64,000 nucleotides of DNA, from positions 1 through 64,000 of the forward strand of contig NZ_NJIC01000017.1 in the NCBI RefSeq assembly GCF_013620825.1, in the 5' to 3' direction. The first letter of the stretch is position 1. Each line of letters starts with the position of its first letter. This document shows, piece by piece, positions 25,624 through 35,067 of the stretch. The notes below the pieces were generated by a model. That model worked only from the letters and a program-made list of their open reading frames with translations, was not told the origin of the DNA and did not search any database. This stretch comes from Rhodanobacter sp. PCA2 (GTDB lineage: Bacteria > Pseudomonadota > Gammaproteobacteria > Xanthomonadales > Rhodanobacteraceae). The position numbers and the translations under genes are program-made.

Positions 25624-28600
25624 CTAGTGCAGGCCGAAATCCGCGCGTGTGGTCTTGCCCTGGTCGTCGATGCCCTTGGCGTCGAGCTTGGGCGCAAGCA
25701 CGAACACGCGGTTGTCGTCGAGCTTGCCGCGCAGCCAGGTGCGCACCGCGTCGGCACGGCGCTCGGCAAGGTGGCGCAGCGCATCCGCGTTCACCGGCAT
25801 GTTGGTTTCCAGCAGCTTGCGCATCACGTCCGGCGGTTGCGACTTGGTGAGGCCGATCATGTCGTGCGGCTTGGGGAATTTCGCGTGCTTGTAGGCCCTC
25901 TTGAGGTACTTCTCGTATTCGTCGGGCGTGAGCTTCGACAGGTCGGCGCCGTCGCCGGCCTCCTGCCGCACGAGGTCGTCCACCATCACCTTGCGCAGGC
26001 CGCTCTCGTCGAATGCCGGATCGATGCGGCCGGTGATGTCCAGCTTCAGCGCGGTCTTCTGCTGCAGGATCTTCACGATCTCGCCGAGTTTCTCCTGGGA
26101 CTTGGCGTCGAGCACGGCCGAGCCAGGCGCGAACTCCACATAGCCCAGGTCCTGCTGCTTGCCGCCGCCACCGCCCATGGCCGAGGCGATCAGCCGGAAC
26201 GGCGAGGTCACGGCGCGGCCGATCAGGTTGACGAAGGCGTGCCAGATCAGGCCGCCCATGCTGAACTGCGGATCGTCCAGCGAACCGGAGACCGGCACGT
26301 TCACGTCGATGTTGCCGTCGGCATTCTTCAGCAGCGCGACGGCCAGCTTCACCGGCAGGTGGCTGATGCCCGGGCCCTGGATGGCGTCGCCGAAGGTGAG
26401 CTGGGTGATGAAGATGTGGTTGTCCGCGTTGAGCTTGCCGTTGTCGAGCTGGTAATGCACATCCATCGTGAGCCGGCCCTTGGTGATCGGATAGCCGGTG
26501 TACTTGCCCGAGTAGGGCGACATATGGGTGAGCTCCACGCCATCGGCCTTGCCCTTCACGTCGAGGAAGGCCACCGGCGCCAGCGGGTTGATCGTGCCGG
26601 TGATGTTCACCGGCGCGTTGTCGTCGAGCTGGCCTTGCAGGGTCAGGTCGGCGGGTGGACCGCCGGCCGTGCCGAAGGCGCCCACCTGGCCGTCGAGCTG
26701 GGTGATGTTGGCGGTGTAGTTCGGCTTGATGAAGTTGTCGGTGTAGTTGAGGTGGCCGCGCGCCAGCGTGATCTGGCCGATGCGGATGTCGGCAGGCGGC
26801 GCCGCGGGCGCCGCCGTCGCCGCCGTGGCGGTCGTGGCGGCCGGAGCCGGCGCTGCCTGCGGTTTCGGTGCGGCCCCCGGTTGTGCCTGGGTCACGGAGA
26901 CGGGCGCGGTGGTCGGATTGGCCACCACGTCCTGCAGGTTCGTCCGCCCGTTCGCGTTGATGATGACGCGGGCGTAGAAATCGCTGAGCGCCAGCCCGGC
27001 CACCGACACATGCGGCACGTCCTCGCCCATGCGCACGTCGAGGTCGCTGGCGTTGAGCGAATTCCAGCGCAGGAAATCGTCGCCGGTGAGCTTGTCCTGC
27101 ACGCGCACGTTGCCGAGGGTGACGCGGCCGCGCCAGTCCATCAGCGCTTGCGGGCGATGGTCGCGGTAGCGCATGCGGCCATCCGCGCTGAGCAGGGCGC
27201 TGGTGAGGGTCACGTTGAGCGGTGCCTCGACCAGCGACTGCAGCGGCGCGATGTCCAGGCGGGTGGTGCGCACGCGCAGGTCGGCATCCAGCGGTTGCGG
27301 GCGCAGCTTGCCGTCGACGCGAAGGCTGCCGCGGCCGATGCCGCCATTCAGCGCCAGCTTCAGCGGCCGGCGCATGTCGTCGGAGAGGTCGTCGATGCTG
27401 GTGTGGTCGAGCTTGAGTTCGGTGTGGCCGCGCTTGCCGGCGATGCGCGGGTCGGTGAGACCCAGCGTGCTGCCGTCGATGCCGAGGTGGGCGATGCTCC
27501 AGTGCCATGCGGGTGCGGGCGAAGACTTGCGCGGGCCGTGCGCGGGCTCCGACTTGGCCAGGCCGGCGAGGTCGATGCCGCCGTCGTGCAGGCGTTGCGC
27601 TTCCACGTGCAGGCCGTGCAGGGTCACGTGGTCGAGTTGCGCCGTGCTGCTGGCGAGATCGAAGCGGGTGATGCCGGCCTGCAGCGATTGCCAGGCGACC
27701 GGCGTGCGGCTGCCTTGCTTCAGGGCGAGATCGTTGACGGCCACGGTGGCCGGCTGCAGGTTGAAGTCGAGGCTCTTGCCCCAGCCCGCCTGCAGTTGGC
27801 CGTCGGCGTCGAGCGTGCCCTTGGCGAGCTCGGCGTTCAGCAGCGGGGGCGCCAGCGCCAGCATGGGGGCCAGGCCCACGCCCTTGAGGCCCAGCTTGCC
27901 GGCGTAGCGGCTGTTCGCCACGTCCAGCTTGCCGTTCGTGGCGAGGCTGCCGCCGTTCAGCGTGGCGGCGAGATCGAGCGCCGCGGCAGGCGCGGCGACC
28001 GTGGACAGGTTGCGTATCGTGCCGTGAATGCCTTCGAGCGCCAGCGTGGCGGGCTTTGTGCCGCTGGCATCGGTGTATTCGAGGCGCCCGTCCTGCAGGG
28101 CAAGCGAGGCGATGCGCACCTCGGTGGCCGGCGCGGCCGGTGTGGCGGGAGCAGGGGCGGGCTTGGCGGCAGCGTTGCCGGTCAGCGTGTCGAAATTGCT
28201 GTGGCCGCCAGCCTTGCTGATGTAATGCAGGTCGAGCTTGTCCAACTGCACCGCACCGAGGCGGTAGCGCGACAGCAGGGGTTCCACGTCGTCCAGCGCG
28301 GCGTTGGCGTGGCCGAGTGCGAGGATGGGTGTCTTGTCCGGGGTGGTCAGTGCGAAATCGTCAAGCTGCAGCTGGCCGCCCAGCCGCACCTGCGGGCCGG
28401 ATTTCGCCTGCACGAAGTGCAGTTCGAGCTGGCCCGAGAGCTGGCCGCGCGGGATCGCCACCGGCAGTGCCGCCGGCACGTAGCCCAGGTAGCGGGGCAG
28501 GTCGAGGTGGTTCAGGCTGAAGTTCACCACCGATTCGAGACTGTCCGCGAAGGGCTTGGTCTGGCCGGCGATGCGCAGCGGGCTGCCATCGACATTCATC

Positions 28601-29247
28601 GCCAGCAGCGGCTGCACGAACACGTCGGTGTCGCGCGGCAGGTTGGCGATGAACGGGATGCCCAGCTCGAGATGGTCGATGCGATGGCTGGCCTGGGTCA
28701 CCGCGTCGGCAAACGCGATGTCGCCGTCGTGCACGCTGATGTTGGCGAGCGCGAAACGCGTCGGCTGGCTGCCCGGCTTGGCCGGCTCGCCCGCGAACTT
28801 GTCGATCAGGTCGGAAAAATTGAACTGCTGCGGCGCGGTGCGCGCGATGTGCAGTTGCGGATGCTGCAGCGACAGTTCGTCCAGCACCGGCGCCATGCGG
28901 AACAGCGAGGTCCACGAGGCGTTGATCACCGCGCGGTCGACATCGACGAACGGCGAGCGGCCGTCGCGATCCGCGATGTGCAGCTTGTCCAGCTGCAGGC
29001 GCAGCGTGAACGGGTTCAGGTGCACGGCGCCCACGCTGACCGGGCGGCCCAGCAGGGCGGTGAGCCGCGTCTGCAGCTGGCTCTTGATGATGGGCGGCGC
29101 GGCGAAGAAGCCGAGCAGGCCGAACACGACCAGCACGATGGCGACGATCAGCGCGATCCTGCGCGTGCGGTGCGAGCGATACAGGCGCTCCGCACGGTCG
29201 CGCGCCATGGCAAGGCGGGAGGCGGCCGGGGGGCGTGGGTCGTTCAT
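25624..29247 (-). CDS. Giant DUF748 (AsmA-like) envelope protein
   Basis: 1207 residues. A short cytoplasmic head (MNDPRPPAASRLAMARDRAE) precedes one membrane helix (IALIVAIVLVVFGLLGFFAA). A long periplasmic repeat region of AsmA/DUF748 type follows, opening LTALLGRPVSVGAVHLNPFTL. An Ala/Pro-rich low-complexity insert ([22 protein letters not shown]) lies near residue 820. The C-terminal part has an OmpA-like motif, FAPGSAVLDAKSQEKLGEIVKIL. Such proteins are thought to bridge the envelope and assist lipid or outer-membrane traffic. I chose the ATG at 29247 because the upstream codons lack a membrane-protein head. It splits tdh from kbl. Confidence 0.85.
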   Translation of the reverse strand: MNDPRPPAASRLAMARDRAERLYRSHRTRRIALIVAIVLVVFGLLGFFAAPPIIKSQLQTRLTALLGRPVSVGAVHLNPFTLRLQLDKLHIADRDGRSPFVDVDRAVINASWTSLFRMAPVLDELSLQHPQLHIARTAPQQFNFSDLIDKFAGEPAKPGSQPTRFALANISVHDGDIAFADAVTQASHRIDHLELGIPFIANLPRDTDVFVQPLLAMNVDGSPLRIAGQTKPFADSLESVVNFSLNHLDLPRYLGYVPAALPVAIPRGQLSGQLELHFVQAKSGPQVRLGGQLQLDDFALTTPDKTPILALGHANAALDDVEPLLSRYRLGAVQLDKLDLHYISKAGGHSNFDTLTGNAAAKPAPAPATPAAPATEVRIASLALQDGRLEYTDASGTKPATLALEGIHGTIRNLSTVAAPAAALDLAATLNGGSLATNGKLDVANSRYAGKLGLKGVGLAPMLALAPPLLNAELAKGTLDADGQLQAGWGKSLDFNLQPATVAVNDLALKQGSRTPVAWQSLQAGITRFDLASSTAQLDHVTLHGLHVEAQRLHDGGIDLAGLAKSEPAHGPRKSSPAPAWHWSIAHLGIDGSTLGLTDPRIAGKRGHTELKLDHTSIDDLSDDMRRPLKLALNGGIGRGSLRVDGKLRPQPLDADLRVRTTRLDIAPLQSLVEAPLNVTLTSALLSADGRMRYRDHRPQALMDWRGRVTLGNVRVQDKLTGDDFLRWNSLNASDLDVRMGEDVPHVSVAGLALSDFYARVIINANGRTNLQDVVANPTTAPVSVTQAQPGAAPKPQAAPAPAATTATAATAAPAAPPADIRIGQITLARGHLNYTDNFIKPNYTANITQLDGQVGAFGTAGGPPADLTLQGQLDDNAPVNITGTINPLAPVAFLDVKGKADGVELTHMSPYSGKYTGYPITKGRLTMDVHYQLDNGKLNADNHIFITQLTFGDAIQGPGISHLPVKLAVALLKNADGNIDVNVPVSGSLDDPQFSMGGLIWHAFVNLIGRAVTSPFRLIASAMGGGGGKQQDLGYVEFAPGSAVLDAKSQEKLGEIVKILQQKTALKLDITGRIDPAFDESGLRKVMVDDLVRQEAGDGADLSKLTPDEYEKYLKRAYKHAKFPKPHDMIGLTKSQPPDVMRKLLETNMPVNADALRHLAERRADAVRTWLRGKLDDNRVFVLAPKLDAKGIDDQGKTTRADFGLH

Positions 29248-29385
29248 GCTGGCGGTGTCCTGTTGGCGTTGGGGGCCGAAGGTCGCGGCCCGGTGCTTCC
29301 CTGGCCCGGCAGCCGTGCCGGACCGGGGAAGTTTACGCACCTGCCGCAGGAGGTGTCGCGGGCGTGGCCTTGCCGCGCCTGCCCG

Positions 29386-30420
29386 TCAATTCCAGGAGCA
29401 GACCACCTTGCCGCACTGGCCGGCGTCCATCAGGTCGAAGCCGCGCTGGAAATCGTCGATGTGGATCTGGTGGGTGAGCACCTTCTGCAGCGGGAAGCCG
29501 GTGAGCAGCATCTGGGTCATCTTGTACCAGGTCTCGTACATGCGCCGGCCGTAGATGCCCTGCATGGTGAGGCCCTTGAAGATCACCTTGTCCCAGTCGA
29601 TGCCGGCGCCCTTGGGCAGGATGCCGAGCAGGGCGACCCTGCCGCCGTGGTACATGCACTCCAGCATGTCGTTGAACGCGCGCGGGTTGCCGCTCATCTC
29701 CAGGCCCACGTCGAAGCCCTCCATGTGCAGGTCCTTCATCACGTCCTTCAGCGACTGGTTAGCCACGTTCACCACGCGGGTGGCGCCCATGTCGGCCGCC
29801 AGCTTCAGGCGATAGTCGTTGATGTCGGTGACCACCACGTTGCGCGCGCCCACGTGCTTGGCGATGCCGGCGGCGATGATGCCGATGGGGCCGGCGCCGG
29901 TGATCAGCACGTCCTCGCCGATCAGGTCGAACTCCAGCGCGCAGTGCGCGGCGTTGCCGTAGGGGTCGAAGAACGCGGCCAGCTCGGACGGGATCTGGTC
30001 CGGGATCGGCCACAGGTTGGAGGCCGGCATGCTCATGTACTCGGCGAACGCGCCGTTGCGGTTCACGCCGATGCCGATGGTGTTGGGGCACAGGTGCTGG
30101 CGGCCGGCGCGGCAGTTGCGGCAGTGGCCGCAGACGATGTGGCCTTCGGCCGAGACGCGGTCGCCCACCTTGTAGCCGGTGACGCCGGGGCCGATTTCCA
30201 CGATGCGCCCGACGAACTCGTGGCCGATGGTGAGGCCGGGCTTGATGACGCGCTGGCTCCATTCGTCCCACTTGTAGATGTGCAGGTCGGTGCCGCAGAT
30301 CGCGGTCTTCTCCAGCTTGATCAGCACCTCGTTCGGGCCCACCTCGGGCAGCGGCACCTCTTCCATCCAGATGCCCTGCTCGGGCTTGCGCTTGACCAGG
30401 GCTTTCATCGTCTGCGGCAT
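29386..30420 (-). CDS. tdh: L-threonine 3-dehydrogenase
   Basis: 344 residues (E. coli 341), zinc-dependent medium-chain dehydrogenase. Oxidises threonine to 2-amino-3-oxobutyrate with NAD+. The catalytic zinc ligand is in [17 protein letters not shown]. Structural zinc cysteines are in [34 protein letters not shown] and the Rossmann motif [18 protein letters not shown] are intact. It heads the tdh - DUF748 - kbl run and is divergent from the glycosidase-like gene over 151 bases. Confidence 0.97.
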   Translation of the reverse strand: MPQTMKALVKRKPEQGIWMEEVPLPEVGPNEVLIKLEKTAICGTDLHIYKWDEWSQRVIKPGLTIGHEFVGRIVEIGPGVTGYKVGDRVSAEGHIVCGHCRNCRAGRQHLCPNTIGIGVNRNGAFAEYMSMPASNLWPIPDQIPSELAAFFDPYGNAAHCALEFDLIGEDVLITGAGPIGIIAAGIAKHVGARNVVVTDINDYRLKLAADMGATRVVNVANQSLKDVMKDLHMEGFDVGLEMSGNPRAFNDMLECMYHGGRVALLGILPKGAGIDWDKVIFKGLTMQGIYGRRMYETWYKMTQMLLTGFPLQKVLTHQIHIDDFQRGFDLMDAGQCGKVVCSWN

Positions 30421-30571
30421 GGGATTTCCAGTGACTGGCCCGCGGTGCGGGCGGCGATTCCCGCATTATACGGCGCACGTCCGCCGATGCTTTCGTGCAG
30501 CGCGGTGTTGTCGGTGCGGCGGCTTCCGTTTAAGTTCACGAGGGCGCGAGTCGATGGTCGGAGAGATGGGT

Positions 30572-32689
30572 ATGCATGTACGGGGATCGAGGCGGACATG
30601 GGGCGCGGGCGGGGTCGGCAGGCGTTTCGACCCGGACAGGCGATGCGCCTCGATACTGCTGGCGGCAGCCCTGGTCGCATTGCCGGCGTTATCGCTCGCC
30701 GCCGAACCGGTTGCGGGAAAGGCCGCCGCGGCGCCGCTGCAGTTCCGCATCACCGAAGGCCAGATCCAGAACGCGTTCTACCAGCACGGCGACATCGCGG
30801 CCCACCTGCTGCTCAGCTCCGGTCTGCAGCCGCGCATCCTGGTGGCGTTTCCGGCCGGCAACAGCGGCGCCGGGGTGTGGTTCGAGCCCACCGCCAAGCC
30901 GGTGCAGTGGACCTTGGACAAGCTGCAGGGGCAGCACCGCACGGTCGATGGCCGTGCCTGGAACGGCATCGAGGCCGAGGCCACGGTGACGGCGGATCGG
31001 CTGGTGGTGAAGGACGCGGTGCTGAGCAGCATCCGCGTGCTGCGCGACTACCAGCTTGAGCAGCACTATCCGGCTGAAGTGGCCGCCGCGCCGCAGTTGT
31101 CCTCGCATTCCGTCCACTGGCAGCGCCAGCGGCTGGATGGCGCGCCCGGCTACGCCATCGCGCTGAGCACCGACAACGGCAGCTTCGTGCGCGAGGAAGG
31201 TCGCATCGTGCTGCGGCCGGACCGTGCCGGCGCGGCGATCCACCTGCGCATTGCAGCAAGTACCGGCGAGCCGCCGCTGACGCCGCTTGCCCACCTGCTC
31301 AATGCGCAGGCGCAGCCCGATGCCCGCAGCCAGGACGTGCTGCGCTTCCTCAGCTACCGGCAGAAATTCCTCGCCGGCTCCTGGCGTTTCGACACGTATT
31401 TCGGGCGCGACACCTTGATGTCGCTGCGCCTGCTGATGCCGGTGCTGCAGCCGGAGGCCATCGACGCCGGCATCGGCTCGGTGCTGGCGCGGCTGTCGCC
31501 GGAGGGCGAAGTGGCGCACGAGGAGGGCATCGGCGAGTTCGCGGTGCTGCAGCACCTCAAGGACGGCGGCAAGCCGTCGGATGCGCCGATCTACGACTAC
31601 ACCATGATCGACGGCAATTACATGCTGGCGCCGGTCGCCGCCGCGTGGCTGCTGGACGACGCGCGCGGCCGCGCCGACGCCCGCGCCTTCCTTGCCGGCA
31701 GCGTCGATGGCCGGCACCGGGGCGATGCGCTGGTGCGCAACCTGCTGTTCGTCGCCGACCGCAGCATGGCGTTCGCCCGGCAGCCGGTGTACCCGAACCT
31801 GATCGCGCTCAAGCCGGGCAAGCCGGTGGGGCAGTGGCGCGACAGCAACGAGGGCATCGGCCGCGGCCGCTATCCCTACGACGTCAACGTGGTCTGGGTG
31901 CCCGCGGCCTTGCACGCCATCGGCCGCTTCCTCGACGCCGGCTTGCTGGACGCCTACACCACGCCCGCCCAGCGCGAGCGCCTGCATGCGGCGGTCGTTG
32001 GCGTCGGCGTGTGGGAGAGCAAGGCGCCCGCGCTGTTCGACGTGCGTCTGGATGCGCAGCAGGCGGCCGGGCAGGTGCGTGCCTATGCGACGCAGGTCGG
32101 CGTGGGCGACACCGCGGCGCTGGCCTCGCTGGACGGCAAGGCGCTGGCGTTCCCCGCCATCTCGCTGGACGCGCAAGGCCATCCGGTGCCGGTGATGCAT
32201 ACCGACGTGGGCTTCGAGTTGCTGTTCGGCACGCCCGGCGCGGCGACGCTGGACCGGCTGGTCGGCGACGTCGTGCGGCCGTTCCCGGCCGGGCTGATGA
32301 CCGGCGTCGGCATGGTGGTGGCGAATCCCGCCTACGCCGACCGCGAGGTGTGGCCGCGTTTCGGCAACCAGGCCTATCACGGCACCGTGGTGTGGTCCTG
32401 GCAGCAGGCGGTGATGGCCGCCGGCCTCAAGCGCCAGCTGGCCCGCGACGATCTGCCGCCCGCCACGCGCAGCCTGCTCGGCAAGGCGCAGACCGGCCTG
32501 TGGCAGGCGATCTGCGCCGCCAGCGCGGTGCGCAACTCGGAGCTGTGGTCCTGGACCCATGCGGATGGCCGCTACCGCGTCGAGCCGTTCGGCGCGGAAG
32601 GCGCGCACGAGGACGAGTCCAACGCCGCCCAGTTGTGGAGCACGGTCTACCTGGCCTTGCCGCCGCCGGCCGGCATCGCCTGCCACTGA
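30572..32689 (+). CDS. Exported (alpha/alpha)6-barrel glycosidase-like protein
   Basis: 705 residues from the ATG at 30572, chosen because GGAGAG lies eight bases upstream; ATGs at 30554 and 30566 are alternatives. A basic head leads to a signal core (SILLAAALVALPALSLAAEP), so it is exported. Residues about 50-250 are a beta-rich domain. The motif SWRFDTYFGRDTLMSLRLLMP (about 268-288) strongly recalls the GRDT segment of glycogen-debranching and other six-hairpin glycosidases. Later DYTMIDGNYMLAP, RYPYDVNVVWVPAA, VWSWQQAVMAAG and NSELWSWTH fit a helical toroid. I do not recognise the exact family or substrate. It precedes the S46 peptidase pair in the same direction. Confidence 0.6.
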   Translation: MHVRGSRRTWGAGGVGRRFDPDRRCASILLAAALVALPALSLAAEPVAGKAAAAPLQFRITEGQIQNAFYQHGDIAAHLLLSSGLQPRILVAFPAGNSGAGVWFEPTAKPVQWTLDKLQGQHRTVDGRAWNGIEAEATVTADRLVVKDAVLSSIRVLRDYQLEQHYPAEVAAAPQLSSHSVHWQRQRLDGAPGYAIALSTDNGSFVREEGRIVLRPDRAGAAIHLRIAASTGEPPLTPLAHLLNAQAQPDARSQDVLRFLSYRQKFLAGSWRFDTYFGRDTLMSLRLLMPVLQPEAIDAGIGSVLARLSPEGEVAHEEGIGEFAVLQHLKDGGKPSDAPIYDYTMIDGNYMLAPVAAAWLLDDARGRADARAFLAGSVDGRHRGDALVRNLLFVADRSMAFARQPVYPNLIALKPGKPVGQWRDSNEGIGRGRYPYDVNVVWVPAALHAIGRFLDAGLLDAYTTPAQRERLHAAVVGVGVWESKAPALFDVRLDAQQAAGQVRAYATQVGVGDTAALASLDGKALAFPAISLDAQGHPVPVMHTDVGFELLFGTPGAATLDRLVGDVVRPFPAGLMTGVGMVVANPAYADREVWPRFGNQAYHGTVVWSWQQAVMAAGLKRQLARDDLPPATRSLLGKAQTGLWQAICAASAVRNSELWSWTHADGRYRVEPFGAEGAHEDESNAAQLWSTVYLALPPPAGIACH

Positions 32690-32794
32690 TCCCCGCCTGG
32701 CGCGGGCCGGGACGCCGCGGGAACGCGGTGCGGCGCAGCATTGCCGTTCCCGTCGCTTCCGTTTATGGTCGCAAGTTCTTTCGATCATCGGGCA

Positions 32795-34957
32795 ATGGAA
32801 CGCATGCGCGTGAAGACGATGGGCATGGCCGCCGCCATGCTGCTGGCCCCGGCCGTGCAGGCCGACGAGGGCATGTGGATGCCGTCCCAGTTGCCGGACA
32901 TCGCCGGGCCGTTGCGCGAGGCCGGTTTCCGGGGCGCGCCGGCCGAGCTGGCCGATCTCACCAGGGCGCCGCTCAACGCGGTGGTCAAGGTGGGCGGCGC
33001 CACCGGCGCCTTCGTCAGCGACCAGGGTCTGGTGCTCACCAACCACCACGTCGCGTTCGGGGTGATCCAGTACAACAGCCGGCCGCAGCGCGACCTGATC
33101 CGCGACGGCTACGTCGCCGGCAACCGCGGCGAAGAGTTGCCGGCCAATCCCGACTTCCGCCTGCTGGTGACCACCGGGTTCGACAAGGTGACCGGCAAGG
33201 TGCTGGCCGGCGCCCGCGGCAAGACCGGCCGCGCCTACCACGACGCGGTGGACGCGGCGGGCAAGGCGTTGGTGGCGGAGTGCGAGCGTGAAGGCGGCGT
33301 GCGCTGCAGCGTGGCCACGATGTTCTACGGCCGCGACTTCTACCTGGTGAAGCAGCTGGAGCTGCGCGACGTGCGCCTGGTCTACGCGCCGCCGCGCGCG
33401 ATCGGCAACTACGGCGACGAGGTGGACAACTTCGTGTGGCCGCGCCACAGCGGCGACTTCACCGTGCTGCGCGCCTACGTCGGTCCGGACGGCAAGCCGG
33501 CGGACTACGCGAAGGAGAACCGCCCCTACGCACCGCCCGCGCACCTGCAGGTCGCCCGCGACGGCGTGGCCGAAGGCGACTACGTGATGCTGGCCGGCTA
33601 TCCCGGCATCACCTATCGCCACCGCAGCGCCGCCGAGTTCCGCGACCAGGTCGAATGGCGCCTGCCCACTGCGGTGGCGACGATGAAGGCGCTGCAGGAC
33701 GCGATCGAGGATGCCGGCAAGACGGATGCGCAGGCGAAGATCCGCTACGCCGCGCAGCTGCAGTCGCTGAAGAACGGCATCAAGCGCTTCAGCGGCGAAC
33801 TGGAAGGCCTCAGGCGCAGCAATGCGGTGGCCGTGCGCCGGCAGGACGAGGCCGCGATGCTGGCCTGGCTGGACCAGCAGGCCGATGCAGCGACGCTGCG
33901 CCCGCAGATCGACGCCGCCGCCCGCGAGATCGCCGCCGGCAACGCCGGCCGCGAGCGCGACCTGCTGCTGGGCCTGCTGCAGTCGCAGACCCAGTTGCTG
34001 CGCTCGGCGCTGCGGCTGCAGCGACTGGCGCACGAGCGCGGCATGCCCGACGCGGCGCGCGAGAGCGGCTACCAGCAGCGCGACGAGGAACTGATCGCGG
34101 GCCAGTTGCGCCAGGTGCAGCGCCGTTACGACCCGGCCGTGGAGAAGCGCCTGCTGACCACGCTGCTGACCCGCTACCAGCAACTGCCCGACGCGCAGCG
34201 CCTGCCCGAGTTCGACGCCGCGTTCGGCCGCACCCCGGCCGCACTGGCCGCCGCGCTGGACCGCGTCTACGCCGCCACCACGCTGGGCGACGAGGCCAGG
34301 CGCCTGCAATGGCTCAAGGCGGCGCCGGCCGAAGTCGCCGCCAGCGACGATGCGCTGCTGAAACTGGCCGCGCAGCTGCAACCGGCGCTGCTGCGCCTGG
34401 ACGACGAGCGCAAGGCGCACGAGGGCGAACTGCTGCGCCTGCGCCCGGCCTACATGCAGGCGCTGATCGCCTATCGCGAGCAGCAGGGCCGTGCGGTCTA
34501 TCCGGATGCGAATTCCACGCTGCGCGTGAGCTACGGCAAGGTCTCGCCGCTCAAGGCGCGCGACGCGGTGGGCTACGCGCCGCTGACCAGCACCGCGGGC
34601 ATCGTCGAGAAGAACACCGGCGAGGAGCCGTTCGACGCGCCCAGGCCACTGCTGGCCGCGATCGCGAAAGGCGACTACGCCGGCTACCTCGATCCGAAGT
34701 CCGGCACGATGCCGGTGGATTTCCTCAGCAACCTCGACACCACCGGCGGCAATTCCGGTTCGCCGGTGCTGAACGCCAGAGGCGAACTGGTCGGGCTCAA
34801 CTTCGACAGCAACTGGGAGGCGGTCAGCGCCAGCTGGATGTTCGACCCGCGCTACAAGCGCGCGATCCATGTCGACCTGCGCTACATGCGCTGGCTGATG
34901 GACAAGGTCTATCCGGCGCACTGGCTGCTGGCCGAGCTGGGCACGCCCGCCCGTTGA
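32795..34957 (+). CDS. S46-family dipeptidyl peptidase (first of a tandem pair)
   Basis: About 720 residues. A signal-like head (MERMRVKTMGMAAAMLLAPAVQA) precedes DEGMWMPSQLP, the family N-terminus. The chymotrypsin-like triad is His in LTNHHVAFG, Asp in NYGDEVDNFVWPRHSGDF, and Ser about 654 in [12 protein letters not shown]. Releases dipeptides from peptides in the periplasm. At the position that separates DPP7 (Gly) from DPP11 (Arg), 18 residues after the catalytic Ser, this protein has Ser (NFDSNWE). That rules out an acidic-P1 DPP11 but leaves preference open. Start codons at 32765, 32804 and 32819 are possible; none has a strong ribosome site. Confidence 0.88.
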   Translation: MERMRVKTMGMAAAMLLAPAVQADEGMWMPSQLPDIAGPLREAGFRGAPAELADLTRAPLNAVVKVGGATGAFVSDQGLVLTNHHVAFGVIQYNSRPQRDLIRDGYVAGNRGEELPANPDFRLLVTTGFDKVTGKVLAGARGKTGRAYHDAVDAAGKALVAECEREGGVRCSVATMFYGRDFYLVKQLELRDVRLVYAPPRAIGNYGDEVDNFVWPRHSGDFTVLRAYVGPDGKPADYAKENRPYAPPAHLQVARDGVAEGDYVMLAGYPGITYRHRSAAEFRDQVEWRLPTAVATMKALQDAIEDAGKTDAQAKIRYAAQLQSLKNGIKRFSGELEGLRRSNAVAVRRQDEAAMLAWLDQQADAATLRPQIDAAAREIAAGNAGRERDLLLGLLQSQTQLLRSALRLQRLAHERGMPDAARESGYQQRDEELIAGQLRQVQRRYDPAVEKRLLTTLLTRYQQLPDAQRLPEFDAAFGRTPAALAAALDRVYAATTLGDEARRLQWLKAAPAEVAASDDALLKLAAQLQPALLRLDDERKAHEGELLRLRPAYMQALIAYREQQGRAVYPDANSTLRVSYGKVSPLKARDAVGYAPLTSTAGIVEKNTGEEPFDAPRPLLAAIAKGDYAGYLDPKSGTMPVDFLSNLDTTGGNSGSPVLNARGELVGLNFDSNWEAVSASWMFDPRYKRAIHVDLRYMRWLMDKVYPAHWLLAELGTPAR

Positions 34958-35067
34958 ACACCGTTCTCATGACTTGCGGCATGCGCCGCGCCGGCCCGGT
35001 TCGGGCATAACCTGAAAGTTCTTGCGTCGCGGCTCCGGTCGCAACCGTTTTCCCCCTGGAGGTTCCC

